This document shows, piece by piece, positions 1 to 5,919 of a stretch of 5,919 bases of DNA; position 1 is the stretch's first letter, and each line of letters opens with the position of its first letter. The position numbers and the translations under genes are program-made. This DNA comes from Rhodospirillaceae bacterium (GTDB lineage: Bacteria; Pseudomonadota; Alphaproteobacteria; Rhodospirillales; 2-02-FULL-58-16). Location: positions 1 to 5,919 of the forward strand of contig DUZD01000142.1 of the NCBI GenBank assembly GCA_013349695.1, in the 5' to 3' direction. The notes under the pieces were generated by a model that worked only from the letters and a program-made list of their open reading frames with translations, had not been told where the DNA came from and did no database searches.

Positions 1-225
1 GTCCTGCCGTGGATCCACCGCGTCTTCTCCAACCTCAAGACATGGGCGCTCGGCGTCTACCACAGTCTGCGCCGCAAGCACCTGCAATCCTACCTCGACG
101 AGTTCGTCTTCCGCTTCAACCGCCGCCGCACCCGCCACGCCGCCTTCAATTCCCTCCTCGGAATCGGCATGCGAGCCAAACCCATCACCTACAAGATGTT
201 GATCTCACCGGAAGCAACGGGATAA
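1..225 (+). CDS. IS1595 family (ISXO2-like) transposase, C-terminal part
   Basis: This is the C-terminal 74 residues of a DDE-type transposase that would catalyse cut-and-paste movement of its own IS. It is read in frame 1 from the window edge to TAA at 223-225. The translation shows the distal signature of the IS1595/ISXO2 group: L-P-W-I-H-R-V-F-S-N-L-K-T-W at residues 2-15, a Y-H-S-L-R-R-K-H-L segment at 20-28, then S-Y-L-D-E-F-V-F-R-F-N-R-R at 30-42. The S-N-L-K stretch sits where some subgroups of this family carry Asn in place of the third acidic residue; I recall this rather than having aligned it. Family members are about 300 residues, so roughly three quarters lies upstream. No frameshift is seen in the visible part. 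A 74-residue plus-strand frame at 9-233 overlaps it and is a shadow. Confidence 0.85.
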   Translation, partial: VLPWIHRVFSNLKTWALGVYHSLRRKHLQSYLDEFVFRFNRRRTRHAAFNSLLGIGMRAKPITYKMLISPEATG

Positions 226-228
226 GCC
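208..228 (-). repeat. Terminal inverted repeat of IS1595-type element, right end
   Basis: On the minus strand this reads GGCTTATCCC followed by GTTGCTTCCGG. It is identical over 21 bases to 1691-1711 on the plus strand; two more flanking bases also match, giving 23. It overlaps the last codons of the transposase (E-A-T-G and stop). Confidence 0.85.
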
Positions 229-321
229 TTTGATCTATAATTCGAAGATGTATCAAGAGAAATTAGCTGAACATTCGATAACCTTGTTGCTTAAAGTTTA
301 CATAAGGCTTCCTTGGATCGA
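229..321. other. AT-rich gap between the IS end and the receiver gene
   Basis: This 93-base stretch is clearly richer in A and T than anything else in the window except the MITE region. It lies directly outside the IS tip and 3' of the minus-strand receiver gene. I see no ORF and no convincing terminator: the only local dyad is a 4-bp stem at 304-314, with no T-run after it. Confidence 0.5.
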
Positions 322-1380
322 TCAAAAAGAGCTTGATGTGAACAATATTTTTTCTTCTCGCTTATTCCGAAGCCGCAACAAGGCTTTTCTCTTGACGAGC
401 CCTTTGTGAATTGCCCGAGAAAGAAGCTTTGTTCCAAGGTGCTCTACATCCAGACAATCAAACGCACCCGCCGTGAGGGCTTTGAACCTGACTTCTATCT
501 CGGCGAAATCGCTGACCATGACAATCGGGACACACCAACCAGACGTGTTTGCTTCGCTGATGAACTTTAGCGCGGTGCCGTCGGTCAGCGTCTTGCCGAC
601 AAAACATATGTCCTGGGTTTCTTCGGCGATCGCCTCGATCGCGGCGGTATACGATGTCGCCCGTTGAACGGCGAAACGCGGAGGAAAAACCTTAAGGAGA
701 AGCGATTGGAGTTCCTCGATGGGATCGCCGTTGGCGGCGACGACCAGGACGGTGATCATTCGAAATCTTGCTCTGGGGGAAGGCGGCGGCGCCATGGGGC
801 GGGGTCGCGGCACCTTGGCGACTTTGGGCTTCGGCTTTCCGGGAAAAGCGTTTGCGAATTTGGAAGCGAGAGGGTTGGTATATATTTTTGCCGGAGTTTG
901 GCGCTGTTCCTCGCCTTCGAAGGCGGCGTCACGGCGGCGGCGGTCGGGTCCGAAATAGGTGTCGGAACGCACGAAACCCTTGGGGTTGCCGAAAACTCTG
1001 TGAAGCCTTGATGTCACCGATCCCATCGATATGGGTTTGGCGATGAAATCGTTCACCCCCACGTCGCGGGCCTCGATCACGAGTTGTTGCGACAGTTCGC
1101 CGTATAGGGCAATGATCGCCGCGAATTGACCGACGCCTTTTCCCTCGGCGCGGATGCGCCGGGTGAATTGCAGACCGTTCACCGGCGACATCTCCCAATC
1201 GCAGAAGACAACATCGGCCGGGAACGTTTTCATTTCCGTAATGGCTTTGGAACCGTCTTGAACGAGGCGAATATTTCTCGCCCCCAGCGTATGGAGAATG
1301 TCTTTGGCCGCCTGACGTTCCTGGGCGTTGTTGCTGGCGACGAGAAAACTCAAAGCCGCAAGATTTATTTTTTTTGCCAT
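322..1380 (-). CDS. Double-receiver response regulator: REC, YFGPDRRRR tail, linker, pseudo-receiver
   Basis: Two-component signalling protein with no DNA-binding or enzymatic output domain, so probably a cytoplasmic phosphorelay or adaptor protein. Residue numbers here count from the GTG at 1383; the ATG at 1380 is residue 2 and is the start chosen. Domain 1 (about 11-131) is CheY-like: Asp62 in F-C-D-W-E-M-S-P-V-N-G is the likely phosphoacceptor and Lys116-Pro117 the conserved K-P. The usual acidic pair is replaced by S-N-N (17-19), and the switch Thr/Ser position reads A-L-Y-G, so its chemistry is unusual. Residues 137-151 (F-V-R...Y-F-G-P-D-R-R-R-R) form a tail I recall from Rhodospirillales receivers. 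A Pro/Lys/Arg-rich linker (about 181-206) follows. Domain 2 (about 210-333) keeps a receiver pattern (V-L-V-V-A, V-P-I-V-M-V-S, A-G-A-F-D) but has Gly263-Lys264 where the phosphoacceptor should be and no K-P. No strong Shine-Dalgarno is seen. No kinase gene is adjacent. Base composition is less GC-biased than in the oxoprolinase gene. Confidence 0.85.
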   Translation of the reverse strand: MAKKINLAALSFLVASNNAQERQAAKDILHTLGARNIRLVQDGSKAITEMKTFPADVVFCDWEMSPVNGLQFTRRIRAEGKGVGQFAAIIALYGELSQQLVIEARDVGVNDFIAKPISMGSVTSRLHRVFGNPKGFVRSDTYFGPDRRRRDAAFEGEEQRQTPAKIYTNPLASKFANAFPGKPKPKVAKVPRPRPMAPPPSPRARFRMITVLVVAANGDPIEELQSLLLKVFPPRFAVQRATSYTAAIEAIAEETQDICFVGKTLTDGTALKFISEANTSGWCVPIVMVSDFAEIEVRFKALTAGAFDCLDVEHLGTKLLSRAIHKGLVKRKALLRLRNKREEKILFTSSSF

Positions 1381-1479
1381 CACGTCTTAGTTTTCGCGGA
1401 GCTTGGACGTATGGCGTTCCGCCGGCACCGAACAAGATGGAACGGAATTTGCGCCACCGAGCATCCGTTTTCTCAAAAC

Positions 1480-1508
1480 CTCGGAGATCTCGGAGATCTA
1501 TGTCTCCG
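1480..1508. repeat. 9-bp tandem repeat with overlapping palindromes
   Basis: The unit CTCGGAGAT occurs twice head to tail (1480-1488 and 1489-1497). Each copy runs into an AGATCT palindrome. CGGAGA at 1482-1487 can also pair with TCTCCG at 1503-1508. It lies about 100-130 bases upstream of the receiver start, so it could be a regulator binding site, but nothing identifies the protein. It could also be chance. Confidence 0.4.
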
Positions 1509-1583
1509 CCACTTCCCCCGACCGGACGGATGCCGCCCTCTAAGGCAAGCGCCTAGATAACGGAAGCGTTCATCGGAACGGCG

Positions 1584-1597
1584 AATGCTGTAGCATT
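1584..1597. promoter_or_regulatory. Perfect 6-bp dyad, operator-like
   Basis: AATGCT-GT-AGCATT is a perfect inverted repeat with a 2-base centre, the shape of a small dimeric regulator site. It lies about 200 bases upstream of the receiver gene and about 315 bases upstream of the oxoprolinase gene, beyond the usual range for either. No family is recognised. Confidence 0.25.
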
Positions 1598-1690
1598 TCC
1601 CCAAACAGGTCAAGGCGGCTCCTGGGCATCCTCGCGGCAATCGCCGTCCGAATGGCTTGCCCCCGGCGTCTTTCGGTTATACGGGGGGAA

Positions 1691-1711
1691 GGCTTATCCC
1701 GTTGCTTCCGG
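1691..1711 (+). repeat. Terminal inverted repeat of IS1595-type element, left end
   Basis: This reads GGCTTATCCC then GTTGCTTCCGG, the exact reverse complement of 208-228. Because the left end here and the right end at 228 have the same IS orientation, the two ends bracket the receiver gene as copies in direct orientation would. Confidence 0.85.
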
Positions 1712-1747
1712 CGACCTTCGCGATGACCCAACTTCCACCAGAAATAT
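1691..1747 (+). mobile_element. Left-end remnant of a second IS1595-type element
   Basis: This starts with the same 21-base terminal repeat as the IS ending at 228, oriented as a left end pointing right. Eleven bases after the repeat comes an ATG (1723) opening M-T-Q-L-P-P-E-I-S. Transposases of this group often begin M-x-x-L-P, so this looks like the true start of a second transposase copy. The frame then enters the stem-loop at 1748 and stops at TGA 1759-1761. Nothing resembling the rest of the transposase follows before the oxoprolinase gene, so the element has lost nearly everything beyond about 57 bases. The match of the repeat is seen directly; assigning the short peptide to the transposase is inference. 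Confidence 0.6.
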
Positions 1748-1761
1748 CAGAAATTCGGTGA
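1723..1761 (+). pseudogene. Truncated transposase start (12 codons)
   Basis: ATG ACC CAA CTT CCA CCA ... ends at TGA 1759-1761. The first codons fit the N-terminus of IS1595-group transposases (M-T-Q-L-P); the last four codons and the stop come from the left arm of the stem-loop element at 1748. It encodes no functional protein. The call rests on position relative to the terminal repeat and a five-residue resemblance, so it is tentative. Confidence 0.4.
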
Positions 1762-1844
1762 CAGCATACTTAATTTCAACCGTCATGCATGGAAGTCGCA
1801 AAATCTCCGATCTTGGAATTAAGTATGCTGTCACCGAATTTCTG
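1748..1844. mobile_element. 97-bp stem-loop element, MITE or REP-type, probably RAYT-related
   Basis: Two arms (1748-1779 and 1813-1844) are inverted repeats matching at 31 of 32 positions, with 28 consecutive perfect pairs at the outer end. They enclose a 33-base centre with no coding capacity. The core, GGTGACAGCATACTTAATT, resembles sequences I recall around REP-associated (Y1/IS200-like) tyrosine transposases, so a non-autonomous element of that kind is the best guess. It lies inside or at the broken edge of the second IS1595 left end, which makes it the later event or the deletion boundary. It ends 67 bases before the oxoprolinase start, and if transcribed would form a very stable hairpin in that leader. 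A factor-independent terminator is less likely, because the long perfect stem is AT-rich and no T-run follows. Confidence 0.75.
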
Positions 1845-1911
1845 TTTAAGCAGGGGAGTAGAAAGCGCGGGCAATCAACGGGTTGGTTTATCGTGCGAAC
1901 ATATGTGAACT

Positions 1912-5568
<3,657 letters not shown>

Positions 5569-5639
5569 CCGGGATCGCCTCGAAATGGGCGGCAAAAAGG
5601 AATTTCAACGCGTTTATATACTTGACTGACGGTGATTCG

Positions 5640-5810
5640 ATGCTAGATGGGGATGGACAGGCCGGTACTGATACAGAGATCACGCCCGAGATGATCGAGG
5701 CTGCTGTGCTGGAGTTGTGGGCGTCTGGATTGCTGGAACATGAATGGCCTGCTGATAGGTTGATCGTCCAAGATATGCTACGTGCTGCCTTGCTCGTCGG
5801 ATCTAACTAG
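5640..5810 (+). CDS. Small acidic protein of unknown function (56 aa)
   Basis: ATG at 5640, TAG at 5808-5810, 71 bases after the oxoprolinase stop and on the same strand. The protein is short and acidic. It opens with an Asp/Gly-rich stretch, then I-T-P-E-M-I-E-A-A-V-L-E-L-W at residues 14-27, a predicted amphipathic helix, and a second helix R-L-I-V-Q-D-M-L-R-A-A at 40-50. The I-T-P-E-M-I-E-A pattern resembles small uncharacterised proteins I recall from alphaproteobacteria, which supports a real gene, but I know no function. There is no signal peptide, membrane segment or Cys cluster. The Shine-Dalgarno is weak (GGTGA, 5631-5635). The same frame is open upstream through the oxoprolinase region, but that part is a shadow. 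A TTG at 5622 is an alternative start. It could be co-transcribed with the oxoprolinase gene. Confidence 0.5.
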   Translation: MLDGDGQAGTDTEITPEMIEAAVLELWASGLLEHEWPADRLIVQDMLRAALLVGSN

Positions 5811-5868
5811 TACACCCCGGCGGGATTCCTGACCCCATACGACGGGCTTCCGAGTTTCCCGGCTAGGC

Positions 5869-5909
5869 GCGTGGCGCGCCGTGATGTCAATCCATCACAA
5901 GCGCCGCGC
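5869..5909. other. Strong GC-rich hairpin near the window end
   Basis: GCGTGGCGC (5869-5877) pairs with GCGCCGCGC (5901-5909) over nine positions with one G-U. After a small internal loop (3 and 2 bases), GTGATG (5881-5886) pairs with CATCAC (5893-5898) around a 6-base loop. It lies 58 bases after the small ORF. There is no T-run after it on the plus strand, so it is not a classical factor-independent terminator. It could stabilise a 3' end or be a dispersed palindromic repeat. Confidence 0.5.
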
Positions 5910-5919
5910 AACGCCGTCC

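Larger units (their letters stand above)
1..228 (+). mobile_element. Right end of an IS1595-type insertion sequence (left part outside window)
   Basis: This is the distal end of an insertion sequence whose 5' part lies before the window. It consists of the transposase C-terminus and a terminal inverted repeat at 208-228. The boundary at 228 is inferred from the inverted copy of the same 21 bases at 1691-1711 and from the sharp change to AT-rich sequence just after it. The transposase reading frame runs into the repeat and stops at 223-225, three bases before the tip, so the IS is very compact at this end. Whether the element is complete cannot be seen here. A target-site duplication cannot be tested because the left end is missing. 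Confidence 0.75.
1381..1690. other. Non-coding stretch upstream of the receiver gene
   Basis: No ORF with family-like content was found on either strand; the plus-strand frames ending near 1556-1560 are shadows of the receiver gene running out past its start. The promoter of the receiver gene should lie here. A weak minus-strand candidate is TTGTTC (1435-1430) and CATACG (1413-1408) with 16 bases between; this is only a guess. The stretch also holds the 9-bp tandem repeat at 1480-1499 and the dyad at 1584-1597, listed separately. Confidence 0.5.

Noticed and set aside
304..314. Possible terminator for the receiver gene
   Set aside because: The stem is only 4 bp with a 3-base loop and no T-run in the direction of transcription.
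929..1435. Minus-strand ORF overlapping the receiver gene start
   Set aside because: Shadow in another frame of the receiver gene; its translation is Arg/Gly-rich low-complexity sequence, while the receiver frame shows clear CheY-like motifs.
1126..1560. Plus-strand ORF of 144 codons opposite the receiver gene
   Set aside because: Mostly antisense to the receiver gene, with no family resemblance and no ribosome binding site.
1748..1844. Stem-loop as a factor-independent terminator or CRISPR-like repeat
   Set aside because: The arms are a single inverted pair with no direct repeats or spacers, and the stem is long and AT-rich with no T-run, so a mobile stem-loop element fits better.
1850..1860. 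GGGGAG as the ribosome binding site for the oxoprolinase gene
   Set aside because: It is about 55 bases before the start codon, too far to act as its Shine-Dalgarno, and no start codon lies at the right distance from it.
5622..5650. TTGACT as a -35 box for the small ORF
   Set aside because: A -10 box at the proper spacing would fall inside the ORF, and no TATAAT-like sequence is there.

Overview
The window looks like part of a GC-rich alphaproteobacterial chromosome, probably Rhodospirillales. Two things suggest this: the codon use of the large gene, and a receiver protein carrying an F-V-R...YFGPDRRRR tail, which I recall from Magnetospirillum-like genomes. That placement is an inference; no rRNA or other phylogenetic marker is present.

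Layout. Positions 1-228 are the right end of an IS1595-type insertion sequence: the last 74 codons of its DDE transposase and the terminal inverted repeat, which also encodes the final codons and the stop. An AT-rich gap (229-321) follows. A minus-strand gene (322-1380) encodes a two-domain receiver protein: a CheY-like domain with the phosphoacceptor Asp but an altered acidic pocket, the YFGPDRRRR tail, a Pro/Lys/Arg-rich linker, and a second receiver-like domain that has lost its key residues. Positions 1381-1911 hold no gene I can support, but they hold short repeats and dyads, a second IS1595-type end (1691-1711) with the same repeat as the first, apparently the first codons of a second transposase copy, and a 97-bp stem-loop element (1748-1844) that looks like a MITE or REP-type element.

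The main gene (1912-5568, plus strand) encodes a 1218-residue fused HyuA-HyuB protein of the ATP-dependent 5-oxoprolinase/hydantoinase family. It is intact and carries the expected motifs end to end. Behind it come a small acidic ORF of 56 residues (5640-5810), of unknown function, and a strong GC-rich hairpin (5869-5909) near the window end.

No functional link between the receiver gene and the oxoprolinase gene is visible; they diverge across a mobile-element scar. The most notable points are the nested mobile-element remnants, which put the receiver gene between two IS1595 ends in the same orientation, and the degenerate double receiver itself. I found no CRISPR array, rRNA or tRNA, and no convincing new multi-gene system.
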